A stretch of 48,600 bases of DNA from Alphaproteobacteria bacterium (GCA_023150455.1 JAKLKW010000013.1:1-48600); one strand, 5' to 3'. Shown: positions 6,658 to 15,456, counted from the first letter of the stretch. The notes: generated by a model not told the origin, from the letters alone. Program-made: numbers and translations.

Positions 6658-8958
6658 TCACGAAGCGTCATGCGTCACGCGCCGCGCCCCGTCGCCTCCC
6701 CCTTTTAGCGCCGCCACCACCCGCTCCGGCGTCATCGGCATCGCCGTGACGCGCCGTCCGATCGCGCGGGCGATCGCGTTGGCGACGGCGGCGGCGGGCG
6801 GGACGATGGGGACCTCGCCGACGCCGCGCAGGCCGTAGGGCACGCCGGGCACGGGCGTCTCGATCAGCACGACCTCGATCGGCGGCAGGTCGAGCGCGGT
6901 GGGCAGGCGGTAGTCGAGCAGGTTGGCGTTGCGCAGGCGACCCTCGCGGTCGTAGTCGAAGCCCTCGGTCAGCGCCCAGCCCAGCCCTTGCGCCGCCGAG
7001 CCCTGGATCTGGCCCTCGACGCTCGGCGGGTTGACGGCGCGGCCGACGTCCTGGAAGGCTGTGTAGCGCAGGATCGTCACCTGGCCGGTCGCGGGATCGA
7101 CCTCGACGTCCGCCACCTGCGCGCCGATCTCGACGCCGAGCGGAAGGCGCGTCGAGATGCCGTGCGCGGCGATCACGCCGTCGAGCATCGAGGCGCGCGC
7201 CAGCGCGGCCAAGGTGATCGACGGACCGCCGATCTTCCCGGCGTGCAGCGCCTTGCCGGCGTAGATCACGTCCGCGGCGGCGCATTGCAGCTGCTCGGCG
7301 GCGCGGCGCTTGAGCTCGTCGACGATCTTTCCGCAGGCGTCGTACACGGCCGCCGCCATGGTGCGCGTCACGCGGCTGCCGGCCGAGATGTTGGTGAAGC
7401 CGACCGACTTGGTGTCGCCGGTCTGCACGTGCACCTCGGCGGGATCGAGGCCGAGCGCCTCGGCCGCCACCTGCGTCATCGAGGTGCGCGTGCCGGCCAC
7501 GTCGACCGCGCCCACCGTCACGTTGGCCCGCGCGTCGCCGGTGAGCGAGATATGGCAGGCCGAGGTCATCGACGTGCCGCGCCAGTAGCCGATCGCCAGC
7601 CCGCGTCCGCGCGGATGGCGCCCGGGCGGCAGCTTATCGGTCCAGCACGGATGCTGCGCGACGCGCTCGAGGATCGTGGTGAGGCCGATGCTGGGGAACG
7701 GCGTGCCGACCACCATCGGGCTGCCGGTGGTCGAGGCGTTGCGGCGGCGGAAGTCGAGCGGATCGAGGGCCAGGCGCCCGGCCAGCTCGTCCATCGCCTG
7801 CTCCACGGCATAGGCCGCCTGCGGCCCGCCGGGCGCGCGGTAGGCCTCGGTCTTGGGCTTGCTGGTGACGACGTCGAAGCCCTCGAGCAGCAGGTTCGGG
7901 CACTGGTAGAGATTGGCCGAGGCCTGCATCGGCAAGGTGGTCGGCGTGCCCGGGAAGCCGCCTGCGTCGAACAGGTAGCGCGCCTGGATCGCGGTCAGGC
8001 GCCCGTCGCGCTTGGCGCCGACCTTGACCTCGATCTCGGCCGAAGAGGCCGGGCCGGTCGCCACCATCAGCTCGGCGCGGCTCAGGACGATCTTCACCGG
8101 CCGGCCGCTTTTCTCCGCGAGCTTCGCCGCCACCGGCTCGACATGCGCGTTGATCTTGCCGCCGAAGCCGCCGCCGATCTCCAGCGGCACGACCTTCAGC
8201 TGCGACTGCGGCTTGCCGAGGATCGCGGCGAGCTGCAGCTCGAGCATGAACGAGCCCTGGGTCGAGGCCCACACCGTGGTCATGCCGCTCGGGCTCACGT
8301 CCGCCACGGCCGCGACCGGCTCGATATAGCCCTGGTGCGCGGTGTCGACCGTGTAGCGCCGCTCGACTACCCGGTCCGCCTCGGCGAAGCCGCGCGTCAC
8401 GTCGCCGCGCGCATGCACGGTGCGGCTGCCGACGTTCGACGGCCGCGCCGGCTTCGGCTCGACGCCTTTCGTGTACCAGTCCGGGTGCAGCAGCGGCGCG
8501 TCCGGCCGCATCGCCTCGGCGATCGTCATGACCGGCTGCAGCACCTCGTACTCGACCTCGATCAGATCGAGCGCCGCCGCGGCGACATGCGGGTCGGACG
8601 CCGCCACGGCCGCGACCGGCTGGCCGACCCAGAGCACCTTGCCGCGCGCCATGCACACGGCCGCCAGCGCCGCGGCGTCGGCGAAGCCCTCGCCGATCTG
8701 CACCGTCGTGCCGTCCGCGATGTCGGGGAAGTCGGCGGCGCTGATCGCGGCGTAGACGCCCTTCATGGCGAGCGCCTTGCCGACGCCGACCCTGACGATG
8801 CGCGCATGCGCGTGCGGGCTGCGCTTGATCTTCCCGTGCGCCAGCCGCGGCAGGATGAAGTCCGCCGGATAGACCGCGCGCCCCGTCACGCGCTCCTTCG
8901 CGTCCACCCGCGCCAGGCGTTGGCCGATGACTTTCAGGTCGGGCGAGGCAGAATCCAC
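6658..8958 (-). CDS. Molybdopterin-binding large subunit of a xanthine-dehydrogenase-family hydroxylase
   Basis: The 766-residue protein has the aldehyde-oxidase/xanthine-dehydrogenase a/b hammerhead domain at its N-terminus (RVTGRAVYPADFILPRLAHGKI) and then the molybdopterin-binding domain: GGGFGGK, AYRAPGGPQAAYAVEQAMD, and near the end GVGEVP with the catalytic base glutamate. The AYRAPG active-site loop differs from the AYRCSFR loop of form I CO dehydrogenase, so this is an organic-substrate hydroxylase. With the 2Fe-2S and FAD proteins encoded upstream it forms an (alpha-beta-gamma)2-type enzyme that would hydroxylate a ring carbon with water. By operon context the substrate may be an aromatic or furan acyl-CoA, with HmfA as the suggested counterpart. 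It is the last gene of the operon, after a 301-bp repeat-containing gap. Confidence 0.9.
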   Translation of the reverse strand: MDSASPDLKVIGQRLARVDAKERVTGRAVYPADFILPRLAHGKIKRSPHAHARIVRVGVGKALAMKGVYAAISAADFPDIADGTTVQIGEGFADAAALAAVCMARGKVLWVGQPVAAVAASDPHVAAAALDLIEVEYEVLQPVMTIAEAMRPDAPLLHPDWYTKGVEPKPARPSNVGSRTVHARGDVTRGFAEADRVVERRYTVDTAHQGYIEPVAAVADVSPSGMTTVWASTQGSFMLELQLAAILGKPQSQLKVVPLEIGGGFGGKINAHVEPVAAKLAEKSGRPVKIVLSRAELMVATGPASSAEIEVKVGAKRDGRLTAIQARYLFDAGGFPGTPTTLPMQASANLYQCPNLLLEGFDVVTSKPKTEAYRAPGGPQAAYAVEQAMDELAGRLALDPLDFRRRNASTTGSPMVVGTPFPSIGLTTILERVAQHPCWTDKLPPGRHPRGRGLAIGYWRGTSMTSACHISLTGDARANVTVGAVDVAGTRTSMTQVAAEALGLDPAEVHVQTGDTKSVGFTNISAGSRVTRTMAAAVYDACGKIVDELKRRAAEQLQCAAADVIYAGKALHAGKIGGPSITLAALARASMLDGVIAAHGISTRLPLGVEIGAQVADVEVDPATGQVTILRYTAFQDVGRAVNPPSVEGQIQGSAAQGLGWALTEGFDYDREGRLRNANLLDYRLPTALDLPPIEVVLIETPVPGVPYGLRGVGEVPIVPPAAAVANAIARAIGRRVTAMPMTPERVVAALKGGGDGARRVTHDAS

Positions 8959-8981
8959 GTCGCATCTACTCCGTCAATCCA

Positions 8982-9018
8982 CCTCATCCTTCGACCCTTC
9001 GACAAGCTCAGGATGAGG
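8982..9018. repeat. Short palindromic repeat (CCTCATCCT ... AGGATGAGG)
   Basis: Nine-bp perfect arms (8982-8990 and 9010-9018) around CTTCGACAAGCTC. This motif is a common intergenic palindrome in GC-rich bacterial genomes. Confidence 0.7.
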
Positions 9019-9068
9019 AGGCGGGGTCGGTGGCTCGGCCGAAGGCGGTAACCACGTCTTCCTCTTCT

Positions 9069-9175
9069 TTCTTCCCTTCGTGTCTCCTGAGCCTGACGAA
9101 GGGCGTGCCTTCGTGGTTCATCTTTTCAGATTCGACACGAAGACACGAAGGTGGAAGGAAGGACACGAAGGCAGG
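9069..9175. repeat. CACGAAG-family palindromic repeat, copy 3 (inverted)
   Basis: Its reverse complement reproduces the order of copies 1 and 2: CCTTCGTGTCCTTCCTTCC, TTCGTGTCGAATC.GA.AAGATGAACCACGAAGGC, then a closing CACGAAGGGAAG. A CCTGAGCCTGACGAAGGG insertion is shared with copy 4. Confidence 0.75.
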
Positions 9176-9260
9176 AAGGACTTTCCTGCGGCCTTCAGCC
9201 GCGAAGACTTCTTGGTGTCCTCGTGCCTTGGTGGCCATTTCCGACTTCGGCACTGTCACG

Positions 9261-9749
9261 CTAGCGCTTGCCGGCAGGGGCGGCATCGTACCCGCCCGCC
9301 GCCGCTTCGATCGCGGCGACGATCTTGTCGTAGCCGGTGCAGCGGCAGAGATTGCCGGCGATGGCGGCGCGGATCTCGTGCGGCGTCGGGCGCGGGTTGC
9401 GCTCCAAGAGCGCCCTGGCCGCGATCACGATGCCGGGCGTGCAGAAGCCGCATTGTGTGCCGCCGAGCTCGATCAGCGCCTGCTGCACCGCGTGCAGCCG
9501 GTCGCCCGCGGCCACGCCTTCGATCGTGCTTACGTCGCTGCCCTCGGCCTCGCAGGCGAACACGATGCAGGCGTTGACCGGCTGGCCGTCCAGCAGCACG
9601 GTGCAGGCGCCGCAGTTGCCGTTGCCGCAGCCTTCCTTGCTGCCGGTCAGCCCGAGGCGGTCGCGCAAGAGGTCGAGCAGCGTGTCGCGCGTGTCGGCCA
9701 TGACCGACACGGATTCGCCGTTGACCGTCAGCTCCAGCGCCTTCCTCAC
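9261..9749 (-). CDS. 2Fe-2S iron-sulfur subunit of the molybdenum hydroxylase
   Basis: A 162-residue protein with the two classical cluster motifs of this subunit: the plant-ferredoxin type CGNGNCGAC...C (C41, C46, C49, C61) and the C-terminal four-helix type GFCTPG with CRCTGY (C100, C103, C135, C137). It transfers electrons from the Mo centre to FAD. A GTG start is inferred from overlap with the FAD-subunit stop (GTGA, 9746-9749), which gives a normal family length and indicates translational coupling. Counterpart HmfC in the proposed furoate pathway. Confidence 0.9.
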   Translation of the reverse strand: MRKALELTVNGESVSVMADTRDTLLDLLRDRLGLTGSKEGCGNGNCGACTVLLDGQPVNACIVFACEAEGSDVSTIEGVAAGDRLHAVQQALIELGGTQCGFCTPGIVIAARALLERNPRPTPHEIRAAIAGNLCRCTGYDKIVAAIEAAAGGYDAAPAGKR

Positions 9750-10618
9750 GCCACCTCCACCTTGACGCCGAGCTGCGCGCAGCAGCCCGCCAGCGCGCGG
9801 CGCGTCAGCACGCGCACCAGCTCCTGGCGGTACTGGGCCGAGCCGCGCGTGTCCGAGATCGGCCGCGCGTCCTGGGCCGCGAGACGCCCCGCCTCGTCGA
9901 ACAGCGCGGCGGACGGTTTCTCGCCGGTCAGCCTCTGCTCCGCCTTGGGTGCCCGGATCGGAGTCGGCGCCACCGAGGCGAGCGCGACGCGCGCCTCGGC
10001 GATGGCGCCCTGCGCGTCGAGCCTGAGCCAGGCGCCGGCGCCGGCGACGGCGATGTCCATCTCGCGCCGCGGCGTGAAGCGCAGGTACTTGGCGGCGCTG
10101 TGCTCCGGCGGCTCCGGCAGGACGATCGCCTGCAAGAGCTCGCCATTGCCCAGCTTCGTCCTGCCCGGCCGCTCGAACAGCGATTCGACCGGCGCCTCGC
10201 GGATGCCGTTCGGGCCGGCGATGACGGCGCGGGCGCCGAGCACGATCAGCGCGGGGATCGCGTCGGCCGAAGGCGCGGCGTTGCACAGGTTGCCGCCGAT
10301 GCTGGCGCGGTTCTGGATCTGCCAGGAGCCGATCATGCGGCCGGATTCGACCAGGGCGGGATAGCGCGAAAGGGCCGGGTGCGCCGCCATCTTCGTGACG
10401 CTCAGCGCCGCGCCGATGCGCAAACTCCCGTCCGGCGCCGCCTCGATCGCGTTGAGCGCGGGGATGCGCTTCAGGTCGACCACGTGGCCGACCGCGCGCC
10501 GCCCCTCGCGCATCTGCACGATCAGGTCGGTGCCGCCGGCCAGCGGCTGCGCGCCCTGGCCGAGCAGCGCCACGGCCTCGGCGACGGTGGCGGGGGAAGA
10601 GAACGTGAACTCCTTCAC
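9746..10618 (-). CDS. FAD-binding medium subunit of the molybdenum hydroxylase
   Basis: A CoxM/XdhB-type flavoprotein with the FAD motifs AGGTDLIVQMREG and SIGGNLCNAAPSAD, and a CO-dehydrogenase-flavoprotein C-terminal domain (KYLRFTPRREMDIAVAGAGAWLRL). The GTG at 10618 gives the family-typical start VKEFTFSSPATVAEAVALL. A TTG at 10669 in the same frame would add 17 residues and sits right against AGGAGGG, too close for a normal ribosome site. It passes electrons from the iron-sulfur subunit to an acceptor. The stop overlaps the next start by 4 bp. Confidence 0.87.
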   Translation of the reverse strand: MKEFTFSSPATVAEAVALLGQGAQPLAGGTDLIVQMREGRRAVGHVVDLKRIPALNAIEAAPDGSLRIGAALSVTKMAAHPALSRYPALVESGRMIGSWQIQNRASIGGNLCNAAPSADAIPALIVLGARAVIAGPNGIREAPVESLFERPGRTKLGNGELLQAIVLPEPPEHSAAKYLRFTPRREMDIAVAGAGAWLRLDAQGAIAEARVALASVAPTPIRAPKAEQRLTGEKPSAALFDEAGRLAAQDARPISDTRGSAQYRQELVRVLTRRALAGCCAQLGVKVEVA

Positions 10619-10696
10619 GCCGGCAGGATCGGTCGCGACGCTGCCGCCCGTCAAGCCGCGCCTGTGCAACCCTCCTGCGCGCGCAGCCGGGAGCCG

Positions 10697-12259
10697 TCAG
10701 GTCGGCGTTGCGCGCTGCTGCCTGAGCGTGGCGCGATCGATCTTGCCGCTCGACGACCGCGGCAGCTCCGAAACGAAGAAGACGTCGCGCGGATAGGCGA
10801 AGGCCGAGTGCTCGGCCTTCACCAGCGCCTGCAGCTCGCCGGCGAGCTCCTTCGATCCGGCCGCGTCGGCGGTGAGCACGACATGCGCGACGATGCGCGT
10901 GCCGCGCTCCGCGTCGGGCACGCCGACGATCGCGGCCTCGAGCACGGCGGGATGGCGCCGCAGCGTGGCTTCCACCTCGTGCGGGCCGATGCGATAGCCG
11001 GCCGCCTTGATGACGTCGTCCTTGCGGCCGAGATACCAGAAATACCCGTCCTCGTCGGCGCGGGCGAAGTCCCTGGTATGGAACCACGTGCCGCCGAAGT
11101 CGCGCGCCGTGTCCTCGGGCCGGCGCCAGTAGCCGAGCGGGTAGTTCGGGTTGCTGCGCGCCAGCAGGCAGATCTCGCCGGCCGCGCCGGGCGACGCCTC
11201 GCGCCCGTCCTCGTCCAGGATGCGCACGTGCCAGCCGGGAATGGCGGTGCCCATGGCCCCGGGCTTCACCGGCAGGTAGGGCGAGCCGCCGATCATCACG
11301 CCCGCCTCGGTGCAGCCGTAGAACTCGAGCGGCGGTGTGCCGAACTGCTCGCGGAACCATTCGCTTGCCTCGATTCCCAGCGGCTCGTTCGACGAGGTGA
11401 CGATGCGGAAGCGCTGCGGGAACTTCCGGCCGATCTGGCGGTCGCGCATCATGATGCGGATCGCGGTGGCGTTGATGAAGGCGTTGGTCGCGCCGTGCCG
11501 CGCCAGCGCGCGCAGCAGCTTCTCCGGGTCGTAGCGCTCGTAGCGATAGACCAAGTTGACGGCGCCGTGCTGCCAGGGACCGATGAGCTTGCGGACCCAC
11601 CAGCTCCAGTCGCCGATGCCGTAGAACAGCTCTCCGTCGCGCAGGTCCTGCACGAACGACAATTCCTCGCCGGCCAGCATGGCGCGGTGCGGCAGCACGA
11701 TGCCCTTGGCCGGGCCGGTGGTGCCCGAGGTGTAGGCGATGAAGGCCGGCGCGTCGGCCGGCGTGCGGACGGTGGCGAAGCCCGGATCGGCCCGGGAAAA
11801 GTCGAACCGGTCGAGCAGCAGCCGCGCGCCGGCGGGCATGGCGGCGAAGCGGTCGGCCAGCCGGCTCTCGGTGATCAGCACGCGCGCGTCGAGCTCGGCC
11901 AGGCGGTCGTGGATCTGCCGGTCCGCCAGCAGCTCGCTCATCGTCGCCAGCACGGCGCCGGCGCGGATCACGCCGAGGATCGCGGCGGCGGATTCCGGGC
12001 TTTGCCGCAGCACCGTGGCGACGCGGTCGCCCGGCGCGACCCCGAGTGCCGCCAGCGCGTTGGCGATGCGGCCCGAGAGGTCCTGCAGCTCGCCCCAATA
12101 GACGTTCCGGACCATGCCGTGGTCGTCGTCCCAGACCATGGCCAGCTTGTCCGGCGGATGCCGGTCGCAGGCGTCGTCGGCGACGTTGTAGAAGGCCGGC
12201 ACCGGCCAGCGCGGAACCGACAGCAGCCGCCGCCACGGTCCGCTCGGGCTGAAGGTCAC
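10697..12259 (-). CDS. AMP-binding acyl-CoA synthetase
   Basis: The 520-residue adenylate-forming enzyme contains AYTSGTTGPAKG (P-loop), YGCTEA, the hinge TRDFARADEDGYFWYLGRKDDVIKAAGYRIGP split over about 425-455, and PRSSSGKIDR with the C-terminal catalytic lysine. It activates a carboxylic acid to its CoA thioester. The sequence resembles medium-chain/benzoate-type ligases rather than true acetyl-CoA synthetase, but substrate cannot be read directly. In this operon it precedes an oxygen-independent hydroxylase and an enoyl-CoA-hydratase-family enzyme, a set matching furoyl-CoA formation by HmfD. It starts 25 bp after the hydratase-family gene. Confidence 0.88.
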   Translation of the reverse strand: MTFSPSGPWRRLLSVPRWPVPAFYNVADDACDRHPPDKLAMVWDDDHGMVRNVYWGELQDLSGRIANALAALGVAPGDRVATVLRQSPESAAAILGVIRAGAVLATMSELLADRQIHDRLAELDARVLITESRLADRFAAMPAGARLLLDRFDFSRADPGFATVRTPADAPAFIAYTSGTTGPAKGIVLPHRAMLAGEELSFVQDLRDGELFYGIGDWSWWVRKLIGPWQHGAVNLVYRYERYDPEKLLRALARHGATNAFINATAIRIMMRDRQIGRKFPQRFRIVTSSNEPLGIEASEWFREQFGTPPLEFYGCTEAGVMIGGSPYLPVKPGAMGTAIPGWHVRILDEDGREASPGAAGEICLLARSNPNYPLGYWRRPEDTARDFGGTWFHTRDFARADEDGYFWYLGRKDDVIKAAGYRIGPHEVEATLRRHPAVLEAAIVGVPDAERGTRIVAHVVLTADAAGSKELAGELQALVKAEHSAFAYPRDVFFVSELPRSSSGKIDRATLRQQRATPT

Positions 12260-12284
12260 CCGTGCTCTCCCCCGCGATCCGCCC

Positions 12285-13043
12285 TCAGCCCCGCGCGCGG
12301 CGGCCGCGATCGAGGAAGCGGGCGGCGCCGTGCTGCGACACGCCCGAGGCGAAGCCCTGGCGGTGCAAGCGCACCGCGTCGGCGAAGACGCGGCCGAGCT
12401 CGTCGGCGAGGCTCTCGTAGATCCAGGTCTTGGAGCGGGCGAAGCTGTCGGCCGCGCTGGCGGCGAAGAGCCTGCATTGCGCCAGGGCGGACCCGAGCAG
12501 CTCCTCGCGGGCGACGACCGCGCTCAGCAGGCCGAGGTGCCGCAGCTCGTCGGCCTCCATCAGGCGGCCTGACAGCGCCAGCTCGCGCGCGCGCAGGTCG
12601 CCGACGCAGCGTTGCAGCAGCCAGGTGCCGGTAACCGAGGCCAGGCCCCAGCGCACCTCGGTCTGCCCCATGCGCGTGCCGGCATGGCCGATGCGGCAGT
12701 CGCACAGGAGCGCGGTCTGGAACCCGCCGCCGGCGGCGACGCCGTTGACGGCGGCGACCAGGGGCTTGCGGAAGCCGAGCAGCGCCCGCGCGTACTGCTC
12801 GAACTCCTCGACCCAGGGCGTGGCGCCGTCCCACGTCGCCGCCTCGCGGAAGTCCTGGCCGGCGCAGAACGCGTCGCCGGCGCCGGTCAGGACCGCGGCG
12901 ACGACGCCGGGATCGGCCTCGACGGCGGCGAGCAGCCGGCCGATCTCCGCGCGCATCGCGCGCGTGAACGCGTTGAGCCTGCCGGGGGTGTCCAGCACGA
13001 TGACCGCGATGTCGTCGTGCCGCTGCAGGTGAACCTCGCCCAT
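12285..13043 (-). CDS. Enoyl-CoA hydratase/isomerase-family (crotonase) protein
   Basis: A 252-residue crotonase-fold enzyme with VLTGAGDAFCAGQDFREA and AAVNGVAAGGGFQTALLCDCRIGH forming the oxyanion-hole and CoA-binding segments. The usual hydratase glutamate positions are changed (MGQTEVRWGLASVTGTWLL), so simple enoyl-CoA hydration is not certain; family members also act as thioester hydrolases, isomerases or ring-cleaving hydrolases. In a furoate-type pathway the corresponding protein HmfE hydrolyses 2-oxoglutaryl-CoA. It is cotranscribed between the permease and ligase genes (gaps 44 and 25 bp). Confidence 0.85.
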   Translation of the reverse strand: MGEVHLQRHDDIAVIVLDTPGRLNAFTRAMRAEIGRLLAAVEADPGVVAAVLTGAGDAFCAGQDFREAATWDGATPWVEEFEQYARALLGFRKPLVAAVNGVAAGGGFQTALLCDCRIGHAGTRMGQTEVRWGLASVTGTWLLQRCVGDLRARELALSGRLMEADELRHLGLLSAVVAREELLGSALAQCRLFAASAADSFARSKTWIYESLADELGRVFADAVRLHRQGFASGVSQHGAARFLDRGRRARG

Positions 13044-13087
13044 GGACTGCCTTCCCGGTGGTGACGACGTGGTTGCGCCCGGCCCGC

Positions 13088-13747
13088 TCACGCGAGGATG
13101 CGGGCGTTCTCCGCGCCATGGCGGCGCAGGAAGAACACGAAGGGAAGATTCATCAGCAGGTACAGCAGGCCGGCGAGTGTATAGGGCTCGAGGTAGCGGA
13201 AGTGCTGGTACCCGGCGATCTGCGCCTCGGCCAGCAGCACCGGCACGCCGATGGCGAACAGGAAGGCGGACTGCTTGTAGAGCACGACGACGTAGTTGAT
13301 CAGCGCCGGCATGCTCTTGCGGATGGCGAGCGGCAGTTGCACCTTGCGCCAGGTCGCGTAGGCGGAGAGGCCGAGCGCGGCGCAGGCGTCGCGGATGCCG
13401 GGCGGCGTGGTGATCAGCGCGCCGCGATAGACCTCGGAGCAATAGGCGGCATAGATCGCGCCCAGCACCAGCACGCCGACGACATAGGCGGGCAGGACGA
13501 TGCCGACCTGCGGCAGGGCGTAGAAGCCGAAATAAAGCAGTACCAGGATCGGGACGCCGCGGAACAGGTCGACCGCGGCACGCAGGAAGAAGCGCCCGGC
13601 GCGGCCGCCGACCGTGGCGAAGACGGCGACCAGCAAACCGCCGACCAGGGCGATCGCCGCGCAGGCGGCGGTGACCAGCACCGTCACCAGGACTCCGTGC
13701 AGGAGATCCGGCAGGATCCGCAGGGCATAGGCCCAGTCCCAAGTCAC
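13088..13747 (-). CDS. Polar-amino-acid-type ABC transporter permease (second)
   Basis: The 219-residue HisM/ArtM-type permease has about five membrane helices and the EAA-like loop SEVYRGALITTPPGIRDACAALGLSAYATWRKVQLPLAIR that docks the ATPase. The GTG start at 13747 overlaps the stop of the preceding permease gene (GTGA), giving translational coupling and a family-typical N-terminus VTWDWAYALRILPDLLHG. The upstream in-frame region is just a shadow of the first permease gene. No ATP-binding subunit gene is present in this operon. Confidence 0.87.
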   Translation of the reverse strand: MTWDWAYALRILPDLLHGVLVTVLVTAACAAIALVGGLLVAVFATVGGRAGRFFLRAAVDLFRGVPILVLLYFGFYALPQVGIVLPAYVVGVLVLGAIYAAYCSEVYRGALITTPPGIRDACAALGLSAYATWRKVQLPLAIRKSMPALINYVVVLYKQSAFLFAIGVPVLLAEAQIAGYQHFRYLEPYTLAGLLYLLMNLPFVFFLRRHGAENARILA

Positions 13748-14472
13748 GGCCGCACCGTCGCGCCGGCGGCCGGACGAAGAGCCGGCGCCGAGCGCGCCTC
13801 GGTCCGCGTCGCGCGCAAGGCCCGGTTCAGCGGCAGGGCCCGTTCGATCGCCTGGAAGCCGATGCTCGTCAGCAGGCACAGCAGCCAGTAGAGCGCGCCG
13901 ATGGTCGCGTAGACGGCGACCGTCTCGTAGGTAAGGGTGCGGACGGCGTTGCCGACATAGAGCACGTCCTGCACGCCGACGAAGCTGACGATCGACGTCC
14001 ACTTGACCATGTCGATGGCTAGGCTGCCGAAGCCGGGGACGATCTGCGACGCCGCCTGCGGCAGAATCACGTGCGTCATGGCGCGGCGCGGCGGGAACCC
14101 CAGCGCCAGGCAGGCGTCGAACTGGCCGCGCGGGATCGACGCGATGGCGCCGGCGACGATCTCCGCGCCGTAGGCGCCGCCGACCAGCGACAGGACCAGG
14201 ACCGAGGCGACGAACGGGCTGAACTGCGGCATGCCCGGGAAGAAGGCGGGCAGGGCGTAGTAGGCCCAGAACAGGTAGATCAGCGCCGAGGCGCCGCGCA
14301 GGAGCTCGACGGCGGCGCCGGCCGCCGCCTTGACCGGCGCGCGCCTGGCGCTGCGGGCGACGCCGAGGACGACGGAGACCACGGCGGCGCCCGCGATGCT
14401 GAGCACCGCGACCAGCGCCGTGGTCAGGAGCCCGTCGAGCAGCGCCGGCAGGTATCCGACGAGCGCGAGCAC
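13744..14472 (-). CDS. Polar-amino-acid-type ABC transporter permease (first)
   Basis: A 242-residue inner-membrane permease with the conserved coupling loop AEIVAGAIASIPRGQFDACLALGF followed by RAMTHVILPQAA. LLRGASALIYLFWAYYALP is the typical early helix pair of His/Glu/ectoine-type uptake permeases. It pairs with the second permease to form the channel for the solute delivered by the binding protein encoded 9 bp upstream. The C-terminal tail is Ala/Arg/Pro-rich and overlaps the next gene by 4 bp. Confidence 0.87.
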   Translation of the reverse strand: MLALVGYLPALLDGLLTTALVAVLSIAGAAVVSVVLGVARSARRAPVKAAAGAAVELLRGASALIYLFWAYYALPAFFPGMPQFSPFVASVLVLSLVGGAYGAEIVAGAIASIPRGQFDACLALGFPPRRAMTHVILPQAASQIVPGFGSLAIDMVKWTSIVSFVGVQDVLYVGNAVRTLTYETVAVYATIGALYWLLCLLTSIGFQAIERALPLNRALRATRTEARSAPALRPAAGATVRP

Positions 14473-14481
14473 GGCCGGCGG

Positions 14482-15357
14482 TCAGTCGCAGCCCGGCGCG
14501 ACGTCGGACGCCTTGGAAAGCCGGGCCAGGACGTCCCAGTTGGTGAAGCCGTGCTTCTGGTAGAGCTCCTTCATCGTCCCGTTCGCGCGCAGCACGTCGA
14601 GCTGCCTGTCGAAGGCGTCGCGCGCCTCCCGGCTGTCGTTGCGAAAGGCGATGCCGACGCCCAGGAGCGGCGACTCGCGGTCGACCACCAGCTCGACGCC
14701 CTTCTGCGCCGGATCGGGCACGCTGTACTGGCCGACCGCGAAGGCGTCGGCGCGGCCGCCGGTCACGGCGGCGATGCCGGCCTGCGTGTCGGGGACGGCG
14801 ACGAGCTGCGTCTTGGCGATGCCCTGCTTCAGCGCGAAGGCTTCCTGCGACGACCCGGCCAGCACCGCCAGGCGCACGCCCGGCGCGCGCGCGACCGAGG
14901 CGTAGCCGGTCAGCCCCTTGGCGTTGCCCGGCTTCATGTAGAGCGCGTCCTGCTGCGCTGTGATCGGCGCCGTGAACAGGACGACCTGGCAGCGCGGGGC
15001 GGAGATGTTGAGCCCGGCCGGCACGAAATCGAACTGGCGCGCCTGCAGCCCCGGGATCATCGCGTCCCAGGTGGTGACGGTCGGCACGAGCTTGCCCACG
15101 CCGAGCGCCTGCATGACCCGGCGCGAGATGTCGATCGTGTATCCCTCCGGCTGGCCGGACGGCGCCAGAAAGGCGTAGGGCGGCAGCGCGGCGATGGCGA
15201 TCCGGGCGGCGCCGGCCTTGCCCAGGGACGCCAGCAGGTCGTCGGCGGCCGCCGCGCCGGCGAGCGCGGCGCAGCCGAGCGCGGCCAGGGCGAGGGCGCG
15301 GGCCGGCATGGCGATGGCGGGCGCAGCGTTGGAACGATAGGCGGTCGTGTCGTTCAT
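14482..15357 (-). CDS. Periplasmic substrate-binding protein, family 3 (polar amino acid type)
   Basis: A 291-residue protein with an Ala-rich signal peptide (about residues 15-38, ending GAAAADD) and the family 3 solute-binding fold: PPYAFLAPSGQPEGYTIDISRRV, FDFVPAGLNISAPRC, and C-terminal ANGTMKELYQKHGFT. This family binds amino acids, ectoine and small carboxylates. GGGAGGAA lies 6 bp before the ATG at 15357. It is the first gene of the long minus-strand catabolic operon and is divergent from the LysR gene, so its ligand is probably the substrate degraded by the downstream enzymes. Confidence 0.88.
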   Translation of the reverse strand: MNDTTAYRSNAAPAIAMPARALALAALGCAALAGAAAADDLLASLGKAGAARIAIAALPPYAFLAPSGQPEGYTIDISRRVMQALGVGKLVPTVTTWDAMIPGLQARQFDFVPAGLNISAPRCQVVLFTAPITAQQDALYMKPGNAKGLTGYASVARAPGVRLAVLAGSSQEAFALKQGIAKTQLVAVPDTQAGIAAVTGGRADAFAVGQYSVPDPAQKGVELVVDRESPLLGVGIAFRNDSREARDAFDRQLDVLRANGTMKELYQKHGFTNWDVLARLSKASDVAPGCD

Positions 15358-15406
15358 GGTGGTTCCTCCCCGGCCGGCGACGGGATCACGCGACCGGGCC
15401 CCGCGT

Positions 15407-15442
15407 CCAATATCGCTTGTGGACGGATCCATTCCGTATTGG
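15407..15442. promoter_or_regulatory. Candidate LysR-type binding region between divergent genes
   Basis: The 99-bp gap between the binding-protein and LysR genes contains CCAATA (15407-15412) and its inverted copy TATTGG (15437-15442) with 24 bp between. The right arm is part of ATTCCGTATTGGTAT. LysR regulators usually bind such interrupted dyads in divergent promoters; this assignment rests on position and symmetry only. Confidence 0.35.
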
Positions 15443-15456
15443 TATCGAAGCCGGCG

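Larger units (their letters stand above)
8959..9260. other. 302-bp repeat-filled gap inside the hydroxylase operon
   Basis: There is no gene here. The stretch holds a short palindrome (8982-9018) and an inverted-orientation copy of the CACGAAG-family repeat (9069-9175). It separates the 2Fe-2S and Mo subunit genes of one enzyme, which elsewhere in the operon are nearly touching their neighbours. Confidence 0.7.

Noticed and set aside
6988-9051. A 687-codon open frame on the plus strand
   Set aside because: Antisense to the Mo-hydroxylase large subunit, with no recognisable domain; its codon use is that of a shadow.
9746-10669. TTG start at 10669 for the FAD subunit
   Set aside because: The AGGAGGG before it leaves almost no spacing, and the extra 17 residues do not resemble the family N-terminus. 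GTG 10618 fits better, although this remains unproven.
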